This document shows positions 41,366-49,439 of a stretch of DNA of 64,000 nucleotides, piece by piece. Numbering within the stretch: the stretch's first letter is position 1; every line of letters begins with the position of its first letter. Source of the stretch: Amycolatopsis sp. WQ 127309 (GTDB lineage: Bacteria > Actinomycetota > Actinomycetes > Mycobacteriales > Pseudonocardiaceae). Location: NCBI RefSeq assembly GCF_023023025.1, contig NZ_CP095481.1, positions 9,499,001 to 9,563,000 of the forward strand, written 5' to 3'. A program made the position numbers and the translations under genes. The notes beneath the pieces were generated by a model, which did no database searches, was not told where the DNA came from, and saw nothing but the letters and a program-made list of their open reading frames with translations.

Positions 41366-42641
41366 GCACCCCTCCCCGCTCGCGGACCTGCCCGGCGACC
41401 TCGCCGCGCTGCCGACCCCCGCCTACGTCTACGACCTGGCCGAGGTCCGCCGCAACCACCGGCGGCTCGACGAGGCCCTGCCCGGAGGCACCGGGCTGCT
41501 GTACTCGCTGAAGGCCAACCCGCACCCGGACGTCCTGGCCGCGCTGCGCGAGGCCGGCGCCCGCCCGGAGGTCTGCTCCTCCGGCGAGCTGCGGGCCGCG
41601 CTCGACGCCGGCTGGGCGGGCGAGCAGGTGCTCTACACCGGCCCGGCCAAGCGGGACGCCGAGATCACGGCCGCGCTGCGGGCCGGGGTGCGGGAGTTCT
41701 CCGTGGACTCGCCGTACGCCATCACCCAGCTCGACCGGCTCGCCGGCGAGGCCGGCGTCCACGCCCGCTACCTGCTGCGCGTCAACGACGACCAGCCGGT
41801 GCCGGGCCAGGGCCTGGCGATGACCGGCGTGCCGTCGCAGTTCGGCGCCGACACCGGCTGGATCCTCGCCGAGCCCGCCCGCTTCGCCGGGGGCGCGCAC
41901 GCCGAGGCGGCCGGGCTGCACCTCTACATGGGCACCAACCTCACCCAGGTCGACGACCTGCTCGGGCAGTTCGGCCGCGCGCTGGACACCGCCGCGCGGC
42001 TGCAGAAAGCCCTGGCCGAGCACGGGGTCCGCTTCCGGACCCTCGACCTGGGCGGCGGTTTCGGTGCCCCGTTCGCGAAGGAGGGCACCGCGGGCGAGCT
42101 GCCCGGCCTGCGCGAGGGGCTCGAAGCGCTGCTCGGCGAGAAGGTGCCGGGCTGGCGCGAGCGGGGCCCGGAGGTCGTGTTCGAGTCCGGCCGGTACCTG
42201 GTCGGCACCGCGGGCACCCTCGTCACGGCCGTGCTGGACGTCAAACGCTCGCAGGGCAAGGACATCGTCGTGCTGGAGTCCGGCATCAACCACCTCGGCG
42301 GCATGTCGGGGATGCGGCGGCTGCCGCCGCTCAACCCCCACCTGCTCGGCCCGGCCGGCCCGCCCGCGCTGGACGCGCTCGTCGCCGGCCCGCTGTGCAC
42401 GCCGCTGGACACCTGGACCCGCAACGGGAAGCTGCCCGAACTGAGCCCCGGCGACCTGGTGGCGGTGCCGAACGTCGGCGCCTACGGGCTGTACGCCAGC
42501 CTGATCGCCTTCCTGGGCCACCCCCTGCCGGCGGAGGTCGTCGTCGACGGCGACCGCCCCGGAACCCCCGCGCGGACCTCGCGTGTGGAACTGGTCAGGA
42601 CCACCAAGGTCACTGACCCCGCTACGGCGGACCCGAAATGA
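41349..42641 (+). CDS. Type III-fold PLP amino-acid decarboxylase (diaminopimelate decarboxylase/BtrK/VinO-like)
   Basis: Protein of 430 residues with an alanine-racemase-like barrel and beta domain. PLP binds Lys55 in LLYSLKANPHP; LDLGGGFGAPF supplies the phosphate loop; Cys350 in GPLCTPLDTW and the late NVGAYGLYAS block complete the site. BtrK and VinO in this family decarboxylate aminoacyl groups held on carrier proteins, giving gamma- or beta-aminoacyl thioesters. The gene lies between a ligase and an ACP, with a 17-nt overlap upstream, which fits that role better than lysine synthesis. The start is GTG. Confidence 0.92.
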   Translation: MELLAEHPSPLADLPGDLAALPTPAYVYDLAEVRRNHRRLDEALPGGTGLLYSLKANPHPDVLAALREAGARPEVCSSGELRAALDAGWAGEQVLYTGPAKRDAEITAALRAGVREFSVDSPYAITQLDRLAGEAGVHARYLLRVNDDQPVPGQGLAMTGVPSQFGADTGWILAEPARFAGGAHAEAAGLHLYMGTNLTQVDDLLGQFGRALDTAARLQKALAEHGVRFRTLDLGGGFGAPFAKEGTAGELPGLREGLEALLGEKVPGWRERGPEVVFESGRYLVGTAGTLVTAVLDVKRSQGKDIVVLESGINHLGGMSGMRRLPPLNPHLLGPAGPPALDALVAGPLCTPLDTWTRNGKLPELSPGDLVAVPNVGAYGLYASLIAFLGHPLPAEVVVDGDRPGTPARTSRVELVRTTKVTDPATADPK

Positions 42642-42652
42642 GGAGCGAACCG

Positions 42653-42904
42653 ATGGACCCCCGCATGACCGAACTGCTGACCCCGTTCCTGAAGTTCCTC
42701 AACGGCCGCGAGCTCGGCCCGGACGACTCGCTGCGCGAGTGCGGGCTGGACTCGATGCAGTCGATCAACGTGCTGTTCGAGATCGAGGACGTGTTCGGCA
42801 TCTCCCTGCCGGACGAGGACATCACCGACGCCACCTTCGCCACCCCGGCCACGCTGTGGACCGCGGTCAACGCTCAGCTGGAGCACCAGGGGGTCTCGTC
42901 ATGA
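42653..42904 (+). CDS. Acyl carrier protein
   Basis: Carrier protein of 83 residues with the canonical attachment motif CGLDSMQSINVLFEIED (Ser34). The ATG at 42653 was chosen because AGGAG (42641-42645) lies 7 nt before it; an ATG at 42638, inside the preceding stop, would add five residues. It overlaps the first acyl-CoA dehydrogenase by 4 nt. It is probably the carrier on which decarboxylation and oxidation take place. Confidence 0.92.
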   Translation: MDPRMTELLTPFLKFLNGRELGPDDSLRECGLDSMQSINVLFEIEDVFGISLPDEDITDATFATPATLWTAVNAQLEHQGVSS

Positions 42905-44052
42905 CCACCGCTCCCCTCGCCGAGCTCGTGGGGCGCGTGACCAAGGTCGCCGCCGAGCACGTCCGCGAGACCGACGACGAAGCCGCGTTCCCGGTGCAGG
43001 CGCTCGACGAGCTGCGTGCCACCGGCCTGCTGGGCCTGCTCGTGCCGGCCGAAGAGGGCGGGCTCGGCGGATCGCTGGCCGACATGCTCGAGACGAGCGT
43101 CGAGCTGGGCCGGGTGGACATGTCGCTGGCGATGATCTTCGCCATGCACTGCCAGCAGGTCGCCGCCGTGCTCGCGCACGCCGACGGCAAGCTGCGCGCG
43201 GAGCTGGTGCCCGAGATCGCCGCGGGCCGGCTCTACATCGCCTCGGTCACCACCGAGGCGGGCAAGGGCGGGCACCTGCTGACCGCCGAGTCCGCGGCGG
43301 CCTGGCGCGACGGCGAGCTGCTCGTCGACCGCTTCGCCCCGATCGTCACCGGGGGCCGGCACGCCGACGGGTTCCTGATCACCATGCGGTCACCGGACTC
43401 CGAGGCGGACAACCAGGTTTCGCTGGTCTACGCCGCCCGCTCGCAGGTGGAGATCGAGCCGGCCGGCGGCTGGAACCCGCTCGGCATGCGGGCCAGCGAC
43501 AGCGGCGCGCTGAAGCTGCGCGGGCGGCTGCCCGCCCACCAGGTCGTCGGCCGGCACGGCGACTTCCACACGATCGTCACCACCGTGTTCGGCCCGCTGG
43601 CCCACCTCGGCTGGGCGTCGTGCTGGCTGGGCACGGCGGCCGGGGCGCTGTCCCGGGTGATCGGCTCGCTGCGCGGCAGCCGCGGGAAGACCGACCTGAG
43701 CTCGGAGCTGCTGATGACGCGGCTGTCGCGGTCGCGCCAGCGGCTGGACACCGTGCACGCGCTGATCGACCACGCCCGCGAGGTCGTCGAGACCACAGCG
43801 GACCTCAGCGTGCCGAAGGTGCAGCTGCTGATCAACGCCGTGAAGATCACCGCCGCCGAGGAGTGCTACCGCGCCGTCGACGAGCTGGTCGACGCCGTCG
43901 GGATGCGCCACGGTTACCTGCGCGACTCCCCGACGCGGCTGGAGCAGTCGCTGCGGGACCTGCGCTCGGCGGTGCTGAACTACAGCAACGACCGGCTGCA
44001 CCTCGCCGACGGCCGGCTCACGCTCCTCGACCAGGAGGTGCGTTTTGCCTGA
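42901..44052 (+). CDS. Acyl-CoA dehydrogenase-family flavoprotein (first of a pair)
   Basis: Protein of 383 residues with the ACAD fold: the N-terminal helical domain DELRATGLLGLLVPAEEGGLGG, the beta domain IASVTTEAGKGGH followed by APIVTGGRHADGFLI, and the C-terminal helical domain ending GMRHGYLRDSPTRLEQSLRDLRSA. FAD-dependent alpha,beta-dehydrogenation of acyl thioesters is the family reaction; in PltE/RedW-type pathways it acts on aminoacyl carrier proteins. The catalytic base could not be assigned with certainty. ATGA overlap with the ACP gene. It probably pairs with the following homologue. Confidence 0.88.
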   Translation: MTTAPLAELVGRVTKVAAEHVRETDDEAAFPVQALDELRATGLLGLLVPAEEGGLGGSLADMLETSVELGRVDMSLAMIFAMHCQQVAAVLAHADGKLRAELVPEIAAGRLYIASVTTEAGKGGHLLTAESAAAWRDGELLVDRFAPIVTGGRHADGFLITMRSPDSEADNQVSLVYAARSQVEIEPAGGWNPLGMRASDSGALKLRGRLPAHQVVGRHGDFHTIVTTVFGPLAHLGWASCWLGTAAGALSRVIGSLRGSRGKTDLSSELLMTRLSRSRQRLDTVHALIDHAREVVETTADLSVPKVQLLINAVKITAAEECYRAVDELVDAVGMRHGYLRDSPTRLEQSLRDLRSAVLNYSNDRLHLADGRLTLLDQEVRFA

Positions 44053-45172
44053 GTCAGCGCTGCTGGACTCGCGCGTGCGCGCCGGTCCCGCCGCGGAATC
44101 ACTGTCCACTGTGGAATCCGACGCCCCCGCCGCCGAGGTGTGGCGGGCGCTCGGGTCCGCCGGCGTGCTGCGGGCGCAGTACCGCCGGCGCACCCCGACC
44201 GGCCTGGTCGCCGACCCGGACCGGCTCGGCGCCACCCTGCGCGCGGTCGACGCGCGCGGGGACAACGGCATCACGCTGAGCGTGCTGGTGCAGTCGGCGA
44301 GCGCGTTGCCGATCCTGGCCGCCGGGACCGGGCCGGCCGAGGCCGCGTTCGACCGGGTCGCCGACGGCGGCTGCGAGGTCGCGCTGGCCGCGACGGACGC
44401 CGCGGCGGCCGGGTCCGACCTCACCGGGCTGGGCACGGAGATCGAGGTCGACGGCGACACCGTCCGGCTCGAAGGCGCCAAGCGGTGGGTGACCACGGCG
44501 ACGCGCGCCGCGTACTTCCTGGTGCTGGCCCGGCATCGGCCCGGCCGCCACTTCACCTCCTTCACCTGGGTCCTGGTCCCGGCCGACACGGCCGGGGTGC
44601 GGGTCACGCCCGCGACGACGACCCTGCTCCCGGGCTCGGGCACCGGGCACGTCGAGTTCTCCGGGGTCCGCCTGCCCGCGTCGGCCGTGCTCGGCCGGAC
44701 CGGGCGCGGGCTGGCCCTGTTCGCCCGGCACATGGGCACCGAGCGGCTCGCCGGCGCCCAGTGGGCCACCGCGCTCACCAGCCGGGTGCTGGCCGACACC
44801 CGGACCGCGCTGACCGAGCGGGAGATCGACGGCCGCGCGCTGTGGGACCACGACTCGGTCCGCCAGGAGTTCGCGCGCTGCCTGCTGCGGGTGCGCGAAC
44901 TGCGCGCCCTGTACGAAGCCCTGGGCGAACGGGTCGTGGAAGAGCACGACACGACGAGCGCGGCGCTGCTGAAGGCCGCGATCGGGATCACCCCCGACGA
45001 GGTGCTCTCGCGCTGCGCGCGGTGGCGCGGCGCCGACGGGTTCGCCGACGACGGCCTGCAGCTCGTGCGGGCCGAGGCCGCGGTGTTCGGCATCGGCGGC
45101 GGGGTGACCGAGCTGATGCTCGGCGCGGTCGCCGACGGCGCCGGGACCCTGCTCGAGGAGCTGCGCGCGTGA
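44045..45172 (+). CDS. Acyl-CoA dehydrogenase-family flavoprotein (second of a pair)
   Basis: Protein of 375 residues, related in fold but not closely in sequence to its neighbour. GAKRWVTTATRAAYFLVLARH is the flavin-proximal strand, SGTGHVEFSGVRLPASAVLG the substrate-side loop, and GADGFADDGLQLVRAEAAVFGIGGGVTELM the C-terminal helix. Two adjacent divergent ACAD genes often form a hetero-oligomer in which only one subunit keeps the catalytic base. The TTG start at 44045 is supported by AGGAGG 6 nt upstream and overlaps the preceding gene by 8 nt. Confidence 0.85.
   Translation: MPESALLDSRVRAGPAAESLSTVESDAPAAEVWRALGSAGVLRAQYRRRTPTGLVADPDRLGATLRAVDARGDNGITLSVLVQSASALPILAAGTGPAEAAFDRVADGGCEVALAATDAAAAGSDLTGLGTEIEVDGDTVRLEGAKRWVTTATRAAYFLVLARHRPGRHFTSFTWVLVPADTAGVRVTPATTTLLPGSGTGHVEFSGVRLPASAVLGRTGRGLALFARHMGTERLAGAQWATALTSRVLADTRTALTEREIDGRALWDHDSVRQEFARCLLRVRELRALYEALGERVVEEHDTTSAALLKAAIGITPDEVLSRCARWRGADGFADDGLQLVRAEAAVFGIGGGVTELMLGAVADGAGTLLEELRA
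44105..44115. repeat. TCCACWGTGGA palindrome in the second ACAD gene
   Basis: Encodes Ser-Thr-Val-Glu near the N-terminus of the second acyl-CoA dehydrogenase homologue. Confidence 0.6.
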
Positions 45173-45849
45173 CCGCCGGAACGCGGGCCGACGCCGGCGA
45201 TGGCCTGGACGTCACCGCCGACGGCGCCGAGATCTCGCCCGGGGTGTGGGTCGCTTCGGCCTCCCGCGCCGACCTCGGCGACGCGCTCGCCCACCCGGGC
45301 GACCTCGCCGACGCCGGCACCCGGCCGCGCTGGCGCCGCGCGGAGTTCCTCGCCGGCCGGCACCTGCTGCGGCGCCTGCTGCGGCGGGTGCGGCCCGACC
45401 TGGCCGCGCTGCCGCTGCGCACCGACCCGGCGGGCAAGCCCCGGCTGGACGCCGGCGGCGCGCCGGACCTCGCGCTGCCCGGCATCACGATCTCCCACGA
45501 CGGGGACCGGATCGCGGCGGCGGTGTGCGCGCACGGGGACGTGGGCGTGGACGTCCAGCTGCCCCCGGACCGGCTGACCGACTCGACCGTGCGCCGGTGC
45601 CTCGGCTCGCACGCACCGAAGGTCACCGCCCTGCCCCGCGCGTGGCGGGCCCGGGAGTTCGCCTGGGTGTGGACCGTGCAGGAAGCGTGCGTCAAGGCCG
45701 CGGGCACCGGCATGGCCGGGCGGCCGTGGTCGATCGACGTCCCGCCCGGCGCGGTGTCCGGGCACTGGGGCGGGTTCGCCTGGCTGAGCCTGCGCACCCG
45801 ATCGCCGGTGCCGCTCAGCTGCGCCTTCCACACCGCTCCGCACTGGTGA
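45169..45849 (+). CDS. 4'-phosphopantetheinyl transferase (Sfp-type)
   Basis: Protein of 226 residues that converts apo carrier proteins to holo form using CoA. The magnesium and CoA motifs GDVGVDVQ and FAWVWTVQEACVKAAGTGM are visible, with Gln in place of the usual Lys of WxxKEA. ISHDGDRIAAAV is the preceding conserved strand. The GTG start overlaps the second ACAD gene by 4 nt, with GAGGAG upstream. It probably serves the carrier proteins of this operon and perhaps the PKS. Confidence 0.9.
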   Translation: MTAGTRADAGDGLDVTADGAEISPGVWVASASRADLGDALAHPGDLADAGTRPRWRRAEFLAGRHLLRRLLRRVRPDLAALPLRTDPAGKPRLDAGGAPDLALPGITISHDGDRIAAAVCAHGDVGVDVQLPPDRLTDSTVRRCLGSHAPKVTALPRAWRAREFAWVWTVQEACVKAAGTGMAGRPWSIDVPPGAVSGHWGGFAWLSLRTRSPVPLSCAFHTAPHW

Positions 45850-45886
45850 TCCGGTGCGGAACCCGACCACGACGACGGAGGTCGAC

Positions 45887-46840
45887 GTGCACCTCATCAA
45901 CGCCCCGGACGTAGTGCCGGAACTCAGTTGCTACACCACCAACCTGGTCGCCTACCTCGAAGCCGACGACCCCGGTGTGAAGACCCGCCTGGCGCACGCC
46001 GTGCGGCTCGCGGTCCGGCTCGACGGCGGCAGCGGGGACCTCGTGTTCTCCCAGCACGCCCGCGTCGACGACAGCGCCGCGCACGATCCGCTCGGTTACC
46101 GCGGGGCCCCGGACTGGGCGCTGGCCGCCGGCGACCTCGACGCGGAGCTCACCCGCTCGGGGCGGGTGCTGACCGTCGCCGACACCTTCCACCTGCCCTG
46201 GTCCCCCGCGCACGAGACCGCGCACTCGCCGCACTGGCTGCTGCTGCTCGGCCGGCGTGACGGGCACTGGCTGGTGGGTGACCACTTCTGCGCGTTGACC
46301 CCGCTCGGTGCCCAGGAACCGTTCCTCGGCTGGCTGGACGACGCCGCGCTGGAGCGCGCGTTGACGCCGCACGCCCCGTGGCCGGCGGAGATCGACAACC
46401 GCGACCGCCACGCGCTGGGCGCCGCCGTGGAGCCGGTGCTCGCGGACCGGTTCCGCTGGCTGGCCCGCTCTGTCGGCGAGGCGCCCGCCGACCCGGCGGC
46501 GAACCCGGACGACTGGACCTGCGCCCTGCCCGACGTGCTCGGCCGCATCAGCGGGGTCCTGACCGAGGACGAGACCGCCGCCGCCCGCTACGGCGACGAC
46601 CTGTGGGCGGCCAGCAGGCACTACACCTACCGGCTCGAAGTGCTCGCCGCGAACGGCGAGATCTGCGCGGAGGACGCCGCCGCGGCCGCGATGAGCTGGG
46701 GCGAGCTGCCCAAGGTCGTCCGGTTCGCCGCGGAGTCGGCCGCCAGGGGCCGGCCCCGCGCCGGTCTGCTGGAGCGGACGTTCGACGACCTGGCGCGCAC
46801 CAACACGAAGACGACCGCCGGCCCGGCATCGGAGGCATGA
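45887..46840 (+). CDS. Second BtrH-like cysteine acyltransferase (no carrier domain)
   Basis: Protein of 317 residues sharing the architecture of the N-terminal domain at 38760: Cys15 in [26 protein letters not shown], a His near 115 in SPHWLLLLG, and Asp in [13 protein letters not shown]. It ends without a carrier domain. The transfer partner may be a small-molecule amine or alcohol, or an intermediate on another carrier. The GTG at 45887 was chosen over an upstream GTG at 45854 because GGAGG sits 5 nt before it. Confidence 0.72.
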   Translation: MHLINAPDVVPELSCYTTNLVAYLEADDPGVKTRLAHAVRLAVRLDGGSGDLVFSQHARVDDSAAHDPLGYRGAPDWALAAGDLDAELTRSGRVLTVADTFHLPWSPAHETAHSPHWLLLLGRRDGHWLVGDHFCALTPLGAQEPFLGWLDDAALERALTPHAPWPAEIDNRDRHALGAAVEPVLADRFRWLARSVGEAPADPAANPDDWTCALPDVLGRISGVLTEDETAAARYGDDLWAASRHYTYRLEVLAANGEICAEDAAAAAMSWGELPKVVRFAAESAARGRPRAGLLERTFDDLARTNTKTTAGPASEA

Positions 46841-46845
46841 GAACG

Positions 46846-48360
46846 ATGAACACCCTTTACCACTGGTTCGAAACGTCGGCCGGGAAGCACGCCGACGCGC
46901 CCGCGCTCGAAGTCGGCGCGCGCACCCTGACCTACCGCGAGCTGGAAGAGCTCGCCGGGCACGTCGCGGCCGAGGCCGTCGCCGCGCTGGGATCGGTGCC
47001 CGCCCGGATCGGCGTGCTGGCCGAGCGCAGCGTGCTCACCTACGCCGGCTACCTCGCCGCGCACCGGCTCGGCAGCACCGTCGTGCCGCTCAACCCCGCC
47101 TTTCCCGCCCAGCGCAACCGGATGATCGCCGAGGCCGCCGGTCTCGACCTGGTCCTCACCGAGGACCCCGCCGACCTCGGCGTGCCGGAGCTGGCCATGG
47201 CCGAGCCCACCGGCGGCGCCGCGGGCACCCCGCCGGCGTCCGCCACCGGGGACCTGGCCTACATCCTGTTCACCTCGGGCTCGACCGGGCGGCCGAAAGG
47301 CGTCCCGATCCGGCACCGCAACGTCTGCGCCTACCTCGAGCACGTCGTGCCGCGCTACGGCATGGAGCCGGGCAGCCGCGTCTCCCAGACCTTCGACCTG
47401 ACCTTCGACCTGTCGGTGTTCGACATGTTCACCGCGTGGGGCGGCGGCGCGACGCTCGTCGTCCCCAGCCGCGAGGACCTGCTGGCGCCGGTGCGGTTCG
47501 TCGCGGAGAAGCGGCTCACCCACTGGTTCTCGGTGCCCTCGATGGTGTCCTACGCCCAGCGGCTGCGCAGCCTGCGGCCCGGGAGCATGCCGACGCTGCG
47601 CTGGAGCCTGTTCTGCGGGGAACCGCTGACCACGCACCAGGCCACGGCCTGGCAGCGCGCCGCCCCCGACGGCGTCGTGGAGAACCTCTACGGCCCCACG
47701 GAGCTGACCATCAGCTGCGCGGAGTACCGGCTGCCTGCCGACCCGGCGGACTGGCCGGAGACCGCCAACGGGACCGTGCCGATCGGGCGCCTCTACCCCA
47801 GCGTCAGCCACGTCGTGCTCGACGACCGGGGACGTCCGGCGGTGGAAGGGGAACTCTGCGCGCGCGGGCCCCAGCGGTTCCCCGGTTACCTCGACCCGGC
47901 CGCCAACGAAGGCCGTTTCTACCACTTCGGCCCGGGCGACGAGACCGCGCGGCCGCACGCCGCGGGTGACGAGCTCGACGACACCGCGTGGTACCGCACC
48001 GGCGACCGGGTGTCCTGGCAGGACGGTGCTCTCGTCCACTTGGGACGGTCGGACCAGCAGGTGAAGGTGCAGGGCTACCGGGTCGAGCTCGGCGAGATCG
48101 AGGCCGTGCTGCGGGACCAGGAGGCGGTGCGCGACGCGATCGTGCTCGCCCTGCCCGGCAGCGGCGGCACGACCGAGCTCGAAGCGGTGTGCACCGGCTC
48201 GGACCTGGACTCCGACCGGCTGCTCACCGCCGTCGCCGGCCGGCTGCCCGGGTACATGGTGCCCCGGCGGCTCACCGTGCTGGACACGCTGCCGCTCAAC
48301 GTCAACGGCAAGATCGACCGCTCGGCCCTCACCAAGGAAGCGATCGGGCAGCGCGGATGA
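46846..48360 (+). CDS. Amino-acid adenylating enzyme (stand-alone NRPS-type A domain)
   Basis: Protein of 504 residues with A3 [15 protein letters not shown]4 [16 protein letters not shown] (with the Asp that usually holds an alpha-amino group), A5 [13 protein letters not shown]7/A8 [37 protein letters not shown] and A10 [11 protein letters not shown]. No condensation or carrier domain is attached, so it should load one of the free ACPs with an alpha-amino acid. The ATG at 46846 is 10 nt after GGAGG; an ATG at 46837 is too close to it. Confidence 0.92.
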   Translation: MNTLYHWFETSAGKHADAPALEVGARTLTYRELEELAGHVAAEAVAALGSVPARIGVLAERSVLTYAGYLAAHRLGSTVVPLNPAFPAQRNRMIAEAAGLDLVLTEDPADLGVPELAMAEPTGGAAGTPPASATGDLAYILFTSGSTGRPKGVPIRHRNVCAYLEHVVPRYGMEPGSRVSQTFDLTFDLSVFDMFTAWGGGATLVVPSREDLLAPVRFVAEKRLTHWFSVPSMVSYAQRLRSLRPGSMPTLRWSLFCGEPLTTHQATAWQRAAPDGVVENLYGPTELTISCAEYRLPADPADWPETANGTVPIGRLYPSVSHVVLDDRGRPAVEGELCARGPQRFPGYLDPAANEGRFYHFGPGDETARPHAAGDELDDTAWYRTGDRVSWQDGALVHLGRSDQQVKVQGYRVELGEIEAVLRDQEAVRDAIVLALPGSGGTTELEAVCTGSDLDSDRLLTAVAGRLPGYMVPRRLTVLDTLPLNVNGKIDRSALTKEAIGQRG

Positions 48361-48386
48361 CCACCACACCCCGGGAAGGGAAGACC

Positions 48387-49103
48387 ATGCGCACCGCACA
48401 CGTCACCCAGTCGCCGCTCCGCACCACCCGCCGGCCCACCGAAACCCGGCCGGTGCCGGGCATGCCGGCCCACGAGGCCGCGCCGCCGGGCGTTCCGGTT
48501 TCGGCGCCGGACGTCTCGGCACACGAGGTTTCGGCGCCGGGAGTTTCGACGCCGGGGATTCCGACGCCGGAGTCCGCGACGCACGGCCCGTCGGCGCAGG
48601 GCCCGCCCCCGGGGTCCCCGCCCGCACCGGAACTGGTGCCCGCGGAGGGATTCCGCCAGGCGATCGCGAAGCTGCCGACCGGGGTCACCGTGCTCACGAC
48701 CGTCACCGGGGACTCCCCCGTCGGCTGCACGGCCAACGCCGTGATGTCGCTCTCGGCCGACACCCCGAGCGTCCTGGTGTCGCTGGGCAGCCACAGCCGG
48801 ACCCTCGCGGCCATCCTCGACACGGGGTCGTTCGCCGTCAACACGCTGTCCTGGTCGCAGCGGGCGCTGACCCGCAAGTTCGCCTCCGGCAGCCCGGCCG
48901 AGCGGTTCGACGGCGTGCCGTGGCAGCCCGAGCGCCGGATCCCCGTGCTGTCCGCGGCGGGGGTGGCGCTGGTCTGCGAGGTGGGCGACACCGCGGCGCT
49001 GCTGGACCACACCGTGGTCGTCGGCAAGGTCGTCTGGCTGCGGCACACGAACGAAGCCCCGACGGTGCTCTACGGCCGCGAGCAATACCCGCTGGGAGCC
49101 TGA
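48387..49103 (+). CDS. Flavin reductase-like protein with a repetitive N-terminal extension
   Basis: Protein of 238 residues. The C-terminal ~155 residues form a DIM6/NTAB-type FMN-binding split barrel: FRQAIAKLPTGVTVLTTV, VGCTANAVMSLSADTPSVLVSL, LRHTNEAPTVLYGREQY. Such proteins supply reduced flavin to a monooxygenase or are small flavin oxidoreductases. The first ~80 residues are a Pro/Ser/Thr-rich tail with five pentapeptide repeats. The ATG at 48387 follows GGGAAGGGAAG; an in-frame ATG at 48357, overlapping the preceding stop, would add ten residues. No two-component monooxygenase lies nearby. Confidence 0.85.
   Translation: MRTAHVTQSPLRTTRRPTETRPVPGMPAHEAAPPGVPVSAPDVSAHEVSAPGVSTPGIPTPESATHGPSAQGPPPGSPPAPELVPAEGFRQAIAKLPTGVTVLTTVTGDSPVGCTANAVMSLSADTPSVLVSLGSHSRTLAAILDTGSFAVNTLSWSQRALTRKFASGSPAERFDGVPWQPERRIPVLSAAGVALVCEVGDTAALLDHTVVVGKVVWLRHTNEAPTVLYGREQYPLGA
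48498..48572 (+). repeat. Five tandem 15-nt coding repeats
   Basis: Five consecutive pentapeptides (VSAPD, VSAHE, VSAPG, VSTPG, IPTPE) near the N-terminus of the flavin reductase are encoded by related 15-nt units. Such runs arise by slippage and make a flexible linker. Confidence 0.7.
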
Positions 49104-49115
49104 AGAAAGAACCAT

Positions 49116-49165
49116 CGCCCGGCTCGGCGGGCCGCCCCGCTGGGGGCGGCCCGCCGAGCCGGGCG
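49116..49165 (+). terminator. Perfect 23-bp hairpin ending the carrier-protein operon
   Basis: Two fully complementary 23-nt arms (49116-49138 and 49143-49165) flank a 4-nt loop, 12 nt after the flavin-reductase stop. The G+C-rich stem without a U-run fits actinomycete termination and would work in both directions. Confidence 0.85.
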
Positions 49166-49214
49166 AACTCTTGCCCGGGTTCCCGGCCCTGCCGCGGCCG
49201 AGCCTTGCCGTAAG

Positions 49215-49265
49215 CCGTGAATGCCACATTGAGGGACCTAGTGTCCCTCGATGTGGCATTCACGG
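49215..49265. repeat. Intergenic palindromic element
   Basis: Arms of 23 nt (49215-49237 and 49243-49265), starting CCGTGAATGCCACAT and ending ATGTGGCATTCACGG, pair with one mismatch (a G-T pair in RNA) around a 5-nt loop. It is noticeably less G+C-rich than its surroundings and looks like a dispersed palindromic repeat unit or a bidirectional terminator. Confidence 0.7.
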
Positions 49266-49358
49266 ACTTCGGTCGAGCGGGGTGGTCAAGCACGCCGTCG
49301 CGGAGGAGTCGGAAGGACGACGCGCCGAGCCGCACCGGGCACGTGGGTGGCGAGACGA

Positions 49359-49407
49359 AGGCCCCGACGGGGCGCTAAAAGACGAAAGCGCCAACCGTTC
49401 GGGGCCT
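49359..49407 (-). terminator. Nested hairpin downstream of the LysR gene
   Basis: AGGCCCCGA (49359-49367) pairs with TCGGGGCCT (49399-49407), enclosing GGCGCT/AGCGCC (49371-49376 with 49387-49392). It lies 33 nt past the LysR stop in the direction of its transcription. Confidence 0.55.
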
Positions 49408-49439
49408 GAAGACAGAGGGACCGGCTCGCCGGTCCGCCC

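Noticed and set aside
49215..49265. Insertion-sequence terminal repeat or attachment site
   Set aside because: No transposase or integrase, no target duplication and no partner copy in the window.
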